The notes: generated from the sequence alone by a model not told the origin. A DNA stretch of 64,000 nt from Nonomuraea roseoviolacea subsp. carminata (GCF_024172185.1 NZ_JAMZEC010000001.1:248001-312000); one strand, 5' to 3'. Positions 25,561-36,988 are shown, counted from the stretch's first letter. Numbers and translations are program-made.

Positions 25561-26466
25561 TCACTGCCGGGCGCGGGGGTGCGCGGCGGCGTACACCTCA
25601 CGGAGCTTGTCGACCGTGACCAGCGTGTAGACCTGGGTGGTCGTCACCGAGGCGTGGCCGAGCAGCTCCTGCACCACCCTAACGTCGGCGCCGCCGTCGA
25701 GGAGGTGGGTTGCGAAGGAATGACGGAGTACGTGCGGGGATATCCCGTGGAGTCCGGCTCGTTCGGCGGCGGCCTGGAGCACCTCCCAGGCGCCCTGGCG
25801 GGTCAGGCGCCCGCCGCGCGCGTTGAGGAAGACCGCGGGCGTGCCGCGGCCGTGGGCCAGCAGGCCGGGCCGGGCCCGGACGAGGTAGGCGTCGAGCGCC
25901 GAGCGGGCGTAGCGGCCGAGCGGGACGATCCGGGTGCGGCCCCCCTTGCCGCGCAGCCGTACCTGGTCCTCCTCCAGGTCGTCCACCGCCAGGCCGACGG
26001 CCTCCGAGATGCGCGCGCCCGTGCCGTACAGGAGCTCCAGCAGGGCGCGGTTGCGGAGGGTCAGCGGCGCGCCGTCGGGGCCGGAGGCGGCGATGAGCCG
26101 CTCGACCTGGTCGACGGCGATCGCCTTGGGCAGCCTGCGGAGCTGGCGCGGCGGGCGCACCTGGTGGGCCGGGTCGTGGGCGGTGACGCCCTCGCGCAGC
26201 GCGAAGCGGTGCAGCCCGCGCACGGCGGACACCGCCCGCGCGGCCGAGCTGGCCACGAGGGCGGGGTGCTCGCCGTCGCCCTCGCGCAGCGCGGCGAGGA
26301 AGCCGAGGACGTCGTCCTCGCCGACCTCGCCGAGCGTGGCGCGCCCGCGCGAGCGCAGGTGCTGGACGTAGCGGCTCAGGTCACGGCGGTAGGAGGCCAG
26401 CGTGTTGGCAGCCAGGCCCCGCTCCACCGCCAGATGGGCGAGGTAGCTGGACAGCACCGCCTCCAC
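25561..26466 (-). CDS. xerD: Tyrosine recombinase XerD
   Basis: The 301-residue recombinase resolves chromosome dimers at dif with XerC. The SAM-like core-binding domain ([23 protein letters not shown]) precedes the catalytic domain, in which Arg ([12 protein letters not shown]), Lys (LRGKGGRTR), His-x-x-Arg ([10 protein letters not shown]), His ([13 protein letters not shown]) and the nucleophilic Tyr are all in place. Start is GTG 26466. Location next to parA, scpAB and pyrG is the standard actinobacterial context, so this is the housekeeping recombinase rather than a phage integrase. Confidence 0.95.
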   Translation of the reverse strand: MEAVLSSYLAHLAVERGLAANTLASYRRDLSRYVQHLRSRGRATLGEVGEDDVLGFLAALREGDGEHPALVASSAARAVSAVRGLHRFALREGVTAHDPAHQVRPPRQLRRLPKAIAVDQVERLIAASGPDGAPLTLRNRALLELLYGTGARISEAVGLAVDDLEEDQVRLRGKGGRTRIVPLGRYARSALDAYLVRARPGLLAHGRGTPAVFLNARGGRLTRQGAWEVLQAAAERAGLHGISPHVLRHSFATHLLDGGADVRVVQELLGHASVTTTQVYTLVTVDKLREVYAAAHPRARQ

Positions 26467-26530
26467 GACTCGGTCCTTCCGTCACACGCTGGGCCGTCAC
26501 ATTCCGAGACCGTCACGCCTCGGGCGGGCG

Positions 26531-28848
<2,318 letters not shown>

Positions 28849-28913
28849 TCAGGATATCAAACAACGTCCCCGACATGCCCGAACGGTATGACCTAGCGGT
28901 AACTTTGGGCGCT

Positions 28914-29756
28914 ATGTCATGCGTACGGCGGGCCATGGGCACGCTGATCCACCGTGCCTACGCGGCGATCCGCGATGCCGGGGCCATCACCCCGGCGAGT
29001 CCCGGGGGGCACGCGTTCCGCGGTCTGGGCGAGGGAGCCAAGATCGCCTTCCCGCCGGGAGCGATCTTCGGCGAGCGGTGGATCGAGATCGGCGCCCATA
29101 CGCTCGTCGGCGAGCGGGTGTCGCTGTCGTGCGGCATGATGCCGGGCGTAGACCTCGGGCCGGGCTCGATCCTGCGGATCGGCGGCGGCTGCTCGATCGG
29201 CCGGGGCTCGCACATCGTGGCGCACCACTCGATCGACATCGGCGACGACGTCTTCACCGGCCCGTACGTCTACATCACCGACCAGAACCACGTCTACGAC
29301 GACCCGGACGTGCCGATCGGGCGGCAGTGGCCGCGCAACGCCGCGGTCGCGATCGGCGCGGGCTCGTGGCTGGGGGCCGGAGCGATCATCCTGCCCGGCA
29401 CGCGGCTCGGCCGGCACTGCGTGGTGGCGGGGGGCGCGGTGGTGCGGGGCGAGTTCCCTGACCACAGCGTGGTGGCGGGGGTGCCGGCGCGGCTGGTGCG
29501 CACGTACGACCCGGAGCTGGGCTGGCACGCGCCCGGCGACCGCCCCGAGCGGGGCGGCCGTTCGGAGCCGGCCGGTCGTTCGGAGCCGGCCGGTCGTTCG
29601 GAGCCGGGCGGTCGTTCGGAGCCGGGCGGTCGTTCGGAGCCGGGCGGTCGCTCGGAGCCGGGCGGTCGTTCGGAGCCGGACGTCATGGACGCGGTCGCCA
29701 CGGGGACGGACGGCGTGGAAGCGGATCATCCGGGGCTGGACCGAACATCGTTCTGA
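28914..29756 (+). CDS. Left-handed beta-helix (LbH) acyltransferase with repetitive tail
   Basis: The 280-residue protein has hexapeptide-repeat coils of the maltose/galactoside O-acetyltransferase superfamily (IEIGAHTLVGERVSLS, LRIGGGCSIGRGSHIVAH) and the acetyl-CoA end GAGAIILPGTRLGRHCVVAGGAVVRGEFPDHSVVAGVPARLV. The catalytic His may be in the TDQNHVYDDPD loop. It probably O-acetylates a sugar or glycan. After the domain comes a tail of seven GRSEPG/A units encoded by an 18-bp tandem repeat. Start ATG 28914 is chosen; ATG 28935 is equally possible. No dedicated neighbour reveals the substrate. Confidence 0.85.
   Translation: MSCVRRAMGTLIHRAYAAIRDAGAITPASPGGHAFRGLGEGAKIAFPPGAIFGERWIEIGAHTLVGERVSLSCGMMPGVDLGPGSILRIGGGCSIGRGSHIVAHHSIDIGDDVFTGPYVYITDQNHVYDDPDVPIGRQWPRNAAVAIGAGSWLGAGAIILPGTRLGRHCVVAGGAVVRGEFPDHSVVAGVPARLVRTYDPELGWHAPGDRPERGGRSEPAGRSEPAGRSEPGGRSEPGGRSEPGGRSEPGGRSEPDVMDAVATGTDGVEADHPGLDRTSF
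29556..29681 (+). repeat. 18-bp in-frame tandem repeat (seven units) in the acyltransferase tail
   Basis: Seven nearly identical 18-base units encode GRSEPA (first two) and GRSEPG or GRSEPD (the rest). Unit identity is high, so expansion is recent. It adds a charged flexible tail without touching the catalytic fold. Confidence 0.85.
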
Positions 29757-29772
29757 CGGTTAGCGTCGGTGC

Positions 29773-30921
29773 ATGCGCACCGCCATCTGTGAGCGTCTCG
29801 GCGTCGAGTTCCCGCTGTTCGCCTTCAGCCATTGCCGCGACGTCGTGGCCGCGGTGACCAACGCCGGCGGCTTCGGCGTGCTCGGCGCCATCGCGTACAC
29901 GCCCGAGCAGCTCGACACCGAGCTCACCTGGCTCGACGAGCGGGTGGGCGGCCGGCCGTACGGGGTGGACGTGCTGCTGCCCGGCAAGGTCGACGCGCAG
30001 GCGCTCGACCGCGAGGCGCGCCTGGCCGACGCCGTCCCCGAGCGGCACCGTGACTTCGTCGCGCACCTGATGGCCAAGTACGGCGTGGGCGGAGCGGGCG
30101 GGCCCATCGGCGGGCCCATCGGCGGGCCCGCGGCCGGGTCGGCCGACGAGGTGGGCCGGCGGGTCACCGCGGCCGGCGCGGCCGGGCTCATCGACGTGGC
30201 GCTGAAGCACCCCATCGGCCTGGTCGCCAGCGCGCTCGGCCCGCCGCCGCCCGAGCTGGTCGCGCGGGCCCGCGAGGCCGGGGTGCCGGTCGCGGCGCTG
30301 GTCGGCACCGTCGAGCACGCGCGCAGGCAGGTGGAGGCGGGCGCGGACATCATCGTGGCGCAGGGCACCGAGGCCGGCGGGCACACGGGCGAGATCTCCA
30401 CGATGGTGCTGGTGCCGCAGGTGGTGGACGCGGTCGGGCCGGTGCCGGTGCTGGCGGCCGGCGGGATCGCCTCCGGGCGGCAGATGGCCGCCGCCATGGC
30501 GCTTGGCGCCGAGGGCGTGTGGTGCGGCTCGGTCTGGCTGACCACCGAGGAGGCGGAGACGGCTCCGGCGGTCAAGCGCAAGATGCTGGCCGCCTCGTCG
30601 CTCGACACCGTGCGGTCCCGCTCGCGCACCGGCAAGCCGGCCCGCCAGCTCCGGTCGGCGTGGACGGACGAGTGGGACTCCGGCCAGGAGAGCCCGGGGC
30701 CGCTGGGCATGCCGCTCCAGCTCCTCGTCGCCGAGTCGGCGATGGCCCGCATCGGCGCGGCGGCCGAACGGGGCGAGCCCGGGGCGCTGGAGCTGGCCAA
30801 CTACTTCGTCGGCCAGGTCGTGGGCCAGCTCGACCAGGTCAGGCCGGCGCGCGAGGTGGTGTACGCGATGGTGAGCGAGTTCGCCGACGCGGTGGAGCGG
30901 CTCGGCCGGCTGTCCGGCTGA
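29773..30921 (+). CDS. Nitronate monooxygenase family FMN enzyme
   Basis: The 382-residue TIM-barrel flavoprotein belongs to the NMO/2-nitropropane dioxygenase group, which oxidises toxic propionate-3-nitronate. It shows NAGGFGVLGAI near the N-terminus, AQGTEAGGHTGEISTMVLVPQVVDAV with the FMN phosphate segment AAGGIASGRQMAAAMALGAEGVWCGS. A Gly/Pro insertion with three GGPIGGP units lies at about residues 110-125. Start ATG 29773, 16 bp after the acyltransferase stop, so the two may be co-transcribed. The precise substrate is inferred from the family. Confidence 0.88.
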   Translation: MRTAICERLGVEFPLFAFSHCRDVVAAVTNAGGFGVLGAIAYTPEQLDTELTWLDERVGGRPYGVDVLLPGKVDAQALDREARLADAVPERHRDFVAHLMAKYGVGGAGGPIGGPIGGPAAGSADEVGRRVTAAGAAGLIDVALKHPIGLVASALGPPPPELVARAREAGVPVAALVGTVEHARRQVEAGADIIVAQGTEAGGHTGEISTMVLVPQVVDAVGPVPVLAAGGIASGRQMAAAMALGAEGVWCGSVWLTTEEAETAPAVKRKMLAASSLDTVRSRSRTGKPARQLRSAWTDEWDSGQESPGPLGMPLQLLVAESAMARIGAAAERGEPGALELANYFVGQVVGQLDQVRPAREVVYAMVSEFADAVERLGRLSG

Positions 30922-30976
30922 CCCCTCCCCCGCCTTCGGGGACGCGGGGCGGGCGTCCGCGGGGCAGACTGGATCC

Positions 30977-31615
30977 ATGCTCGCTGCTCTCACAGGGCTC
31001 GGATTGTCGACGGCCGCCGGCCTGAACGCCTACATCCCGCTGCTCGTGGTGGGAGTGCTGGCCAATCTCACCGACGCGGTGAAGCTGCCCGACGGCTACT
31101 CCTGGCTGTCGAACTGGGGCGTGCTCGCCGTCATCGCGGTGCTCCTCGTCGCCGAGATGGTGCTCGACAAGGTACCGGCCGTCGACTCGGTGAACGACAT
31201 GATCCAGACCGTGGTGCGTCCCGCGTCCGGCGGCGTGGTCTTCAGCGCCACCAGCGCCGCGGCGCAGCTCGACCACTCCACGTGGATGGCCGAGAACCCG
31301 TGGGCCGGATGGGTGCTCGGCATCGTGCTGGCCCTGGCCGTGCACGCCCTGAAGGCCGCCGCCCGCCCGGTGATCAACGTGGGCACGGCCGGTGCGGGCG
31401 CTCCCGTGGTCAGCACGGTCGAGGACGCGGGGTCGCTCGGCATGAGCCTGGCTGCCGTGTTCGCGCCGGTCCTGGTGATCATCGGGGTGGTGGTGTTCGG
31501 GCTGCTCGCGTGGTGGGGCATCCGCAAGGCCCGGCGGGTACGGGCCCGCCGCAGGGCCGCGCGCGCGTCGTCCGCGGACCTCACGTCACCGTCCCTGGAC
31601 CCGCGCCGCCCCTGA
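30977..31615 (+). CDS. DUF4126-family membrane protein
   Basis: The 212-residue protein has about four membrane segments and matches the DUF4126 family pattern: AALTGLGLSTAAGLNAYIPLLVVGVLA at the N-terminus, AEMVLDKVPAVDSVNDMIQTVVRPASGG in the middle, then two further helices and an Arg-rich cytosolic tail. The GLNAY and D-K-V-P-x-x-D motifs are diagnostic. Function is unknown across the family. The start is ATG 30977, 55 bp after the previous gene. Confidence 0.85.
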   Translation: MLAALTGLGLSTAAGLNAYIPLLVVGVLANLTDAVKLPDGYSWLSNWGVLAVIAVLLVAEMVLDKVPAVDSVNDMIQTVVRPASGGVVFSATSAAAQLDHSTWMAENPWAGWVLGIVLALAVHALKAAARPVINVGTAGAGAPVVSTVEDAGSLGMSLAAVFAPVLVIIGVVVFGLLAWWGIRKARRVRARRRAARASSADLTSPSLDPRRP

Positions 31616-31975
31616 GCGCGCCGTCCCAGCGGCTCCTGGAAGTTCGCGTCGCTCCCAGACGCCGTCCCTGGACCGCACCGTCCTGGGCCCGCGCTCTCCC
31701 TGGCCCCGCGCCGTACCCGGACCCGCGCCGCTCATGGGGGTCCGTCGCCCCTGGAGCCGTGTCATCCGCTGGGGTGACGGGGGCTCCGCCGCGAGGGTGA
31801 CGATCCGCCGGTCCGCCCGGCCGTACGATCGCCGTGCGTAAGTGACGGGAGGACGCGTGTGGGCGCTCAGTGGCCCCCGCCTCCGCGCCCACACGTTCCC
31901 CGCCCGGACTTCGCTCGCCCGCACATCAGGTCAGCCGCGTGTGAGGCGTTCGCCGCGCGAGCCCGCCGGGCGGCC
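31616..31975. other. Intergenic region, convergent, no gene seen
   Basis: This 360-bp gap separates the ends of the DUF4126 and alpha/beta-hydrolase genes. The left part is a low-complexity stretch with imperfect repeats of CCGTCCCTGGACCCGC, apparently derived from the 3' end of the DUF4126 gene (codons SLDPRRP). The right part holds a strong inverted repeat (31856-31895). Short open frames on both strands show no family features. Confidence 0.7.
31856..31895. terminator. Inverted repeat, candidate terminator for the convergent pair
   Basis: Perfect 11-bp arms (CGTGTGGGCGC at 31856-31866, its complement at 31885-31895) enclose 18 bases. It lies downstream of the minus-strand hydrolase gene and also after the plus-strand DUF4126 gene, fitting a factor-assisted terminator. 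There is no U-tract, so an operator cannot be excluded. Confidence 0.5.
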
Positions 31976-32809
31976 TCAGTGCTCCGGCGTCAGGTGCTCG
32001 GCCAGGATCTCCCGCACCCACCCGCTCACGACCTCCACGAACTCCGCCGGCCGCTCCTCGTGCAGCCGATGGCTGGAGCCCTCCCAGCACACGACCTTCG
32101 ACCCGGGGTGCTTGAGCAGCCCCGCCTCCCAGACCGCCCGCACCGGGTCGGCCCAGATCGACAGCACCGGGCAGCGGCGGCGGGCGAGGTACTCGTCGCT
32201 GGCCGGTCTGACGCCCATCGAGCCGGGCAGCGCGAACATCGCCTCGAACGCCTGCGCCAGCACGTGCGCGGGCATCCCGTCCAGCCTGCGCCGGTGCCAG
32301 CGCCGGATGACGGCGGGCGTGGCGGCGTTCGTGCACCACCGGTCGAGCCGCAGCGCCACCTCGGTGGCCCGCTCGCCGCGCAGCCCCTCGATCGTCCGGG
32401 AGAAGCCGCGCGCGACCTCCGGCCCGATGCCGTACCCGGGATCGACGGCGACGACGCCGGCGACCCGGTCGGGATGCTCGACGGCGAGGATGGAGACGAC
32501 CTGGCCGCCCATGGAGTGCCCCACGGCGAACACCTCGGGCACGCCCAGGGCGTCCAGCAGCGCGACGAGGTCCGCGGCCATGGCGTGCGGGGTGTTGCCC
32601 TCGGCGGGGACCGACGAGTAGCCGTGGCCGCGCAGGTCCACCGCGATCACCCGGTGCTCGGCGGCGAGCGCGTCTATGTGCCAGGACCACTGGTGGGAGT
32701 CGGCCCCCCACCCGTGCACCAGCAGCAGCGGCGGCCCGCCACCGGCCCCGTCGTCGGTGTGGAACAGCCTGACCGCGCCCTGGTCCGTCTCGACCGTCGT
32801 GTACGGCAC
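31976..32809 (-). CDS. Alpha/beta-hydrolase
   Basis: The 277-residue cytosolic hydrolase has oxyanion motif LVHGWGADSHQW, DLRGHGYS, nucleophile elbow GHSMGG, an acidic residue in the LSIWADPVRAV strand and the catalytic His in EGSSHRLH. It is an esterase, lipase or C-C hydrolase of the epoxide-hydrolase-like group; the substrate is not evident. Start is GTG 32809, chosen because GAGGAGG sits eight bases upstream; the open frame to 32851 lacks a site. It is divergent from the coiled-coil protein gene. Confidence 0.88.
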   Translation of the reverse strand: MPYTTVETDQGAVRLFHTDDGAGGGPPLLLVHGWGADSHQWSWHIDALAAEHRVIAVDLRGHGYSSVPAEGNTPHAMAADLVALLDALGVPEVFAVGHSMGGQVVSILAVEHPDRVAGVVAVDPGYGIGPEVARGFSRTIEGLRGERATEVALRLDRWCTNAATPAVIRRWHRRRLDGMPAHVLAQAFEAMFALPGSMGVRPASDEYLARRRCPVLSIWADPVRAVWEAGLLKHPGSKVVCWEGSSHRLHEERPAEFVEVVSGWVREILAEHLTPEH

Positions 32810-32947
32810 CGGCTCGCCTCCTCGCGTCCGCTCTCCCGAGGAGGGAACCACAGCCCCGGCTACCGATCAAGAGCTTGCTTGGTCACCGGCCCGCCACGCG
32901 CGCGTCCCCGGCGGACTATCCTCGAAGGGGTAACGGCGAACCAGGAG

Positions 32948-33559
32948 GTGGGCGCAATCGGCGAGGTCCTTCTGATCGTGCTGGCGATCCTGGCCTTCCT
33001 CCTGCTGCTGACCGGCGTGGGCGTGTACGTGCTGGTGAAGGTGGGGCGCAAGGCCGCGGTCAAGGCGAAGCAGGCCACGACCCGGCTGACCACCCACGTC
33101 AACGCCATGGGCGTCGGCGAGGCGGCCGAGGTCGAGCGGCTCCGTCTCGACCTGCGGCGCGAGGTGTCGCTGACCCGGCAGGCCATCGAGACCGCGCAGC
33201 AGCAGGGCTGGGGGCTCGGCGACCTGCCGCAGCTCCTCGCCGACCTGTCCCGGCAGGCCGACGTCCACGACGCGCAGCTCGGCATGTACGCCCAGCAGCT
33301 CCGCGTGTCCGCCTACATCGACCACGCCACGCTCGGCAAGCTCCGCGAGCACCAGGCCAAGCTGACGGCGATGTGCGCGCGCATCCGCGCCGACCTGCTC
33401 GGCCACCAGGTCCAGCACGCCTCGGCCGGCATCGACGACCTGCGCGCCCGAACGGACCTGGAGATCGAGGCCCGGCGCACGACCGCCGTCCCCGACCCGC
33501 TGGACGAGATCGACCACCTCTACCGGCGCACGATGGAGCAGCGCAAAGAGCCCTCCTGA
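32948..33559 (+). CDS. Single-TM coiled-coil protein of unknown function
   Basis: About 203 residues. One hydrophobic helix (LLIVLAILAFLLLLTGVGVYVLV) lies near the N-terminus. A Lys-rich cytosolic stretch follows, then a long amphipathic helical part (GVGEAAEVERLRLDLRREVSLTRQAIETAQQQG, DLSRQADVHDAQLGMYAQQLRVS) ending in a charged tail. It would be membrane-tethered with a helical cytosolic body. No family recognised. Start is uncertain: GTG 32948 touches AGGAGG, and GTG 32978 would leave only the TM helix; an AUC start at 32956 with better spacing cannot be dismissed. Confidence 0.7.
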   Translation: MGAIGEVLLIVLAILAFLLLLTGVGVYVLVKVGRKAAVKAKQATTRLTTHVNAMGVGEAAEVERLRLDLRREVSLTRQAIETAQQQGWGLGDLPQLLADLSRQADVHDAQLGMYAQQLRVSAYIDHATLGKLREHQAKLTAMCARIRADLLGHQVQHASAGIDDLRARTDLEIEARRTTAVPDPLDEIDHLYRRTMEQRKEPS

Positions 33560-33616
33560 CGACCGCGTCGCGTGGCATTCTCACCACGACGGGTAGTCGT
33601 GCGAGAGAGGCGCGTG

Positions 33617-34189
33617 GTGGGCGATCTTCCCGAGTGGTTGTACCCGGGGCCTCCCGGCGGCTGGGAGGCCGACATGCTGGACCGGCTCCCGGCCGGCGCC
33701 CCCCGCGGTGTCGAACTGATCGACGGCGCACTTGTGTGGACGCCTCCGCAGACCGCCTCCCACATGCTGACCGTGCGGCTCCTGGAGCAGGGGTTCCAGG
33801 TTCCCGGAGGGCTCGCCGTCGCCTGGGGGATGACCGTCACTCTGGATTGTCGCCAGCGGCCCAGAGCCGACCTCCTCATCGTGCGCAGAGCGGCTCTTAC
33901 CCTGGCGACCAGGACATTCTTTCCCGAAGACGTTCACCTGGTGGTCGAGGTGGCGTCGGAGCCGTCGATCGACCGAGACCGCACCACCAAGCCAGCCAAG
34001 TACGCCCAGGCGGGCATCAAGCACTTCTGGCGGGTGGAGGAGGAAGACGACCAGCCCGTGGTGTACACCTTTGAGCTGGAGCCCGCGGTCAAGGCGTATG
34101 TGCCGACCGGTATCCACCGCAAGCGGCTGCAGACCTTCATCGGTTTCGAGCTCGACATCGATCTCGACCTCAAGCGGGTCATCGGCTGA
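33617..34189 (+). CDS. Uma2-family (DUF820) putative PD-(D/E)XK nuclease
   Basis: About 190 residues of the Uma2 fold: DMLDRLPAGAPRGVELIDGALVWTPP, the acidic strand RPRADLLIV and the VVEVASEPSIDRDRTTKPAKYAQAGIKHFW segment, where D, E and K of a restriction-like active site appear. These proteins are multiplied in actinobacteria and cyanobacteria and their biological role is unknown; nuclease activity is inferred from fold. Start GTG 33617 follows GAGAGG; GTG 33614 is adjacent. A short inverted repeat (33585-33601) lies upstream. It converges with the zinc-ribbon gene 15 bp away. Confidence 0.85.
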   Translation: MGDLPEWLYPGPPGGWEADMLDRLPAGAPRGVELIDGALVWTPPQTASHMLTVRLLEQGFQVPGGLAVAWGMTVTLDCRQRPRADLLIVRRAALTLATRTFFPEDVHLVVEVASEPSIDRDRTTKPAKYAQAGIKHFWRVEEEDDQPVVYTFELEPAVKAYVPTGIHRKRLQTFIGFELDIDLDLKRVIG

Positions 34190-34204
34190 GCAGTCGCCGG
34201 GCCC

Positions 34205-34759
34205 TTACCTCCCCCAGTCGTACACGGCGGCCACGATGCGTTCCATGCTCGCGCCCTCGTTGTACAGCGCCCGCGTCGCCTGGGCCTGAGCGGTCGTAGG
34301 CAGGCGGCCCTCCAGCAGCACCGGCAGCGACAACCGGCGCAGCAGCAGCTCGCCCTCCGAGACCCAGTGCGGGCGGCGCACCGCCGCCACGTTGACCCGC
34401 AACGCGTGCTCGTTGCCCGGCGGCACATGCGGCCGGTCGGTCTCCACCGCGATGAAGCGGAAGCCGTTGGCCAGGTCGCAGGGGCCGCAGCCGACCGGGC
34501 CACGGCCCAGCCCGCCGCCGCACTCGCCGCAGGTCAGCCGGTCGTAGGCGGCGTCCACGACGCGCCACTGGTGCCGGTCGGGCTCGTCGGTGACCAGCTC
34601 GGCGATCGCCCGCTCCTCCTGCGGCCCCACCTCCGGGAACTCCCGCGCCAGGAACGCCCGCCAGCCCTCCTCGACGATCTCGTCCACCAGCCGCGCGCAA
34701 CGGGCGCAGCCGGGCGCCCCCGCGGGCTCCCAGAGGGCGCACTCCTCGCATCGCCTCAT
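34205..34759 (-). CDS. Hypothetical protein with two four-cysteine zinc knuckles
   Basis: The 184-residue protein begins CEEC...CARC (residues 4-21) and has a second set CGEC...CGPC at about 77-93. Each is a likely zinc site. The rest contains helices and no recognised domain; a conserved-looking W-R-A-F-L-A-R-E-F segment and a basic C-terminus (RIVAAVYDWGR) are present. Cytosolic, function unknown; nucleic-acid or protein binding would suit the zinc ribbons. Start is ATG 34759. No clear operon partner. Confidence 0.7.
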   Translation of the reverse strand: MRRCEECALWEPAGAPGCARCARLVDEIVEEGWRAFLAREFPEVGPQEERAIAELVTDEPDRHQWRVVDAAYDRLTCGECGGGLGRGPVGCGPCDLANGFRFIAVETDRPHVPPGNEHALRVNVAAVRRPHWVSEGELLLRRLSLPVLLEGRLPTTAQAQATRALYNEGASMERIVAAVYDWGR

Positions 34760-34790
34760 GCGGTCACCGTATCCGGGGCCCGGGCGGGGC

Positions 34791-35762
34791 TCAGCTGGTG
34801 ATCCGCTCCCCCGTGCGGACAGGCGGGGGCAGGCAGGGCAGGCCGCCGCTCAGTGTGTCCTCGGGGCGTACGGTCAGGTTGGAGTCTTTGATCCAGTACG
34901 TCGGCATGCGTCCGGAGTCGCGCAGGAGCCGGTGAAGGTAGCGGCCCACCAGGGCCACCGACGCGAGGGTCAGCCCGGCGAGCAGGAGCTGGGCCGCGGC
35001 GACGAGCGGCAGGCCGTACCCGAGCAGCGCCGCCACCGCGAGCAGCGGCGCGAGGAGGCCGCCGAGGGCCGCCGCGGCGTAGACCGCGTTGAGCGGCCGG
35101 ACGGAGAAGCCGAAGAACAGCTCGAAGGAGTGCCCGGCCAGCCGGGCCAGGCGCAGCCGTGAACGACCCGCGGTCCGCGGCCGGTGCGTGACGGGCACGG
35201 CGGCGTACCGGGCGCCGACCAGCGGGACGGCCGGGATGAACCAGGGCAGCCGCAGCTCGGTGATCGTGCGGGCCACGCCCGTGCGCACGAGCCGGAAGGT
35301 GGAGGCGCCCCTCGGCATGTCGATGCGGAACACCCGCCGGGCCGCCCAGTGCAGGCCCGCCGAGCCGGCCTTGCGGACCAGCGGGTCGCGCCGCCCGCGC
35401 CGCCGGCCGAACACCACGTCGTACCCCTCTCCGGCCTTGGCCAGCAGGGTCCAGATCTCCTCGGGCGGCACCTGGAGGTCGGCGTCGCACTGGACGGTCC
35501 AGGGCCGCCCCGCGTAGCGGAAGCCGGCCGCCATGACCGCGTCGATGCCGAAGTTGCGGGTGAACGCCACGTAGCTCACCCGCGGGTCCGCCTCGGCCAG
35601 GCGGCGGATCCGGTCGAGGGAGTCGTCGGTGCTGCCGTCGTCGACGAAGAGGATCTCCAGGTCGCCGATCTCCGCGAGCGCGGCGGTCAGCTCGGCGTGG
35701 GCGACCTCCACCTGCGGTCCTTCGTTGAAGCAGGGCACCAGCACGGTCAGCCCGGTGTTCAC
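34791..35762 (-). CDS. Membrane-associated GT2 glycosyltransferase (GtrB/DPM1-like)
   Basis: The 323-residue enzyme has the dolichol/polyprenyl-phosphate sugar synthase layout. The GT-A domain holds LTVLVPCFNEG, LFVDDGSTDDSLDRI, RNFGIDAVMAAGF and the metal motif VQCDADLQVPPEEI; two transmembrane hairpin helices (about 235-285) and a cytosolic tail follow. It should charge an undecaprenyl carrier with a sugar at the membrane inner face. The start is GTG 35762, overlapping the flippase stop by four bases. As the last gene of a five-gene minus operon, it fits the loading step for a lipid-linked glycan that the flippase exports. Confidence 0.87.
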   Translation of the reverse strand: MNTGLTVLVPCFNEGPQVEVAHAELTAALAEIGDLEILFVDDGSTDDSLDRIRRLAEADPRVSYVAFTRNFGIDAVMAAGFRYAGRPWTVQCDADLQVPPEEIWTLLAKAGEGYDVVFGRRRGRRDPLVRKAGSAGLHWAARRVFRIDMPRGASTFRLVRTGVARTITELRLPWFIPAVPLVGARYAAVPVTHRPRTAGRSRLRLARLAGHSFELFFGFSVRPLNAVYAAAALGGLLAPLLAVAALLGYGLPLVAAAQLLLAGLTLASVALVGRYLHRLLRDSGRMPTYWIKDSNLTVRPEDTLSGGLPCLPPPVRTGERITS

Positions 35763-36988
35763 ATGTGCCTCCTCAGCACCGTTCCGAGGACGAATCCCTG
35801 CGCTCCCAGCGCGTACACCGCTCCGGCCGCCCCGGCGAAGGGGATCACCAGCGCGCCGAGCGCGGCGACCACGGCCCAGGACAGGACGACGGCCTTCGCG
35901 CAGGCGCGCAGCCCGGCCCGGCCGGTGTTCTCCAGCACGAACACCACCAGGCCGGCCAGCGCGTTGGCGGGCAGCAGCGACGCCAGCAGCGCCCCGAGCG
36001 CGACCAGGGAGCGGGTGCCGGCCAGGCCGCCGGCCAGCGCGACCCCCGCGAGGAGCAGCCAGACCCCGCTGACCGCGGTCGACAGCGCCGCGACCCGCCG
36101 CGCGAGCGCGCGCACCTGGCCGGCTCCGGCCGAGCCCATCCGCAGCGCCAGGCGGGGCTGGTAGATCCGCTGCAGCGTGTAGACCACGGATGTGGCGAAG
36201 CCCCAGCCGAGGATCATCATGTAGAAGTCGCCGCTCTGGTCCGCGTGCGGGGTGAGCGACAGCTCCACGAAGAGCGTCCCGACCGTGGCGTTGCCCATGA
36301 CGTCGACCGCGCCCATCAGCACCACGGTGCCGGCCACGACGCCGCGCAGGGTCCGGCGCGGCGTCCGCTCGGGCCCGGGCGCGGCGGGGCTGGTCGCGGT
36401 CGCGCGCGGCAGGCCGCGCAGCAGCGCCAGGTTGAGCGCCGTCACGAGGGTCAGCAGCCCCGCGAGGTAGCCGGTGGGCCGGATGTGCGCGGTGAACGCC
36501 AGCCCGGCCATGCCGATCATCCCCACGCCGAGCAGCGCGAAGTGGGCGGTGTCGCGGGCGTACCGGCCGAGGGCGCGGTGCAGGGCCACCCCCAGCATGC
36601 CGCAGCCGAGCGAGACGTAGTAGGCCACGCTCAGCAGGTACACGGTGACCGTGGCGTGCGGGGCGAGGACGAGCCCGGCCGCGGCGGCCGCGGCGAAGGG
36701 CAGCGGGACGCGGGCGACGACGGCGCGCAGCATCCCGGCGATCTGGTCGCGGGTGCGGCGGGCGCGCGGGATGAGCGTGAGCGCGGCCTTCTCCGGGCCC
36801 GACTGGACGACCATGCTGAGCCAGCCCGCCGCGCCCACCGCCGCCGCGTACGCGTTGAAGTCCTCCCGGCTCCACGCGGCGACCAGCACGGCCGCGGAGC
36901 CGTACAGCAGGAGGCGGAAGGTGGCGCGCCCGCCCAGCAGGGTGAGCAGGCGGCGCGGGCCGATGCTGTGCAGCGTGGCCGCGGTCAC
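35759..36988 (-). CDS. Polysaccharide flippase-like multispanning membrane protein (Wzx/MOP type)
   Basis: The 409-residue protein has about 12 hydrophobic segments and no soluble domain. Its pattern (GGRATFRLLLYGSAAVLVAAW, EKAALTLIPRARRTRDQIA, QRIYQPRLALRM and paired helices throughout) resembles O-antigen/teichoic-acid flippases of the MOP superfamily. It would move a lipid-linked saccharide across the membrane. The start is GTG 36988, overlapping the upstream stop by four bases; its own stop overlaps the glycosyltransferase start in the same way. Assignment is by topology and context, so moderate certainty. Confidence 0.7.
   Translation of the reverse strand: MTAATLHSIGPRRLLTLLGGRATFRLLLYGSAAVLVAAWSREDFNAYAAAVGAAGWLSMVVQSGPEKAALTLIPRARRTRDQIAGMLRAVVARVPLPFAAAAAAGLVLAPHATVTVYLLSVAYYVSLGCGMLGVALHRALGRYARDTAHFALLGVGMIGMAGLAFTAHIRPTGYLAGLLTLVTALNLALLRGLPRATATSPAAPGPERTPRRTLRGVVAGTVVLMGAVDVMGNATVGTLFVELSLTPHADQSGDFYMMILGWGFATSVVYTLQRIYQPRLALRMGSAGAGQVRALARRVAALSTAVSGVWLLLAGVALAGGLAGTRSLVALGALLASLLPANALAGLVVFVLENTGRAGLRACAKAVVLSWAVVAALGALVIPFAGAAGAVYALGAQGFVLGTVLRRHM

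Noticed and set aside
25561-26466. Tyrosine recombinase as evidence of an integrated element
   Set aside because: Its neighbours parA, scpAB and pyrG and its full XerD features show it is the housekeeping dif recombinase; no attachment-site repeats were seen.
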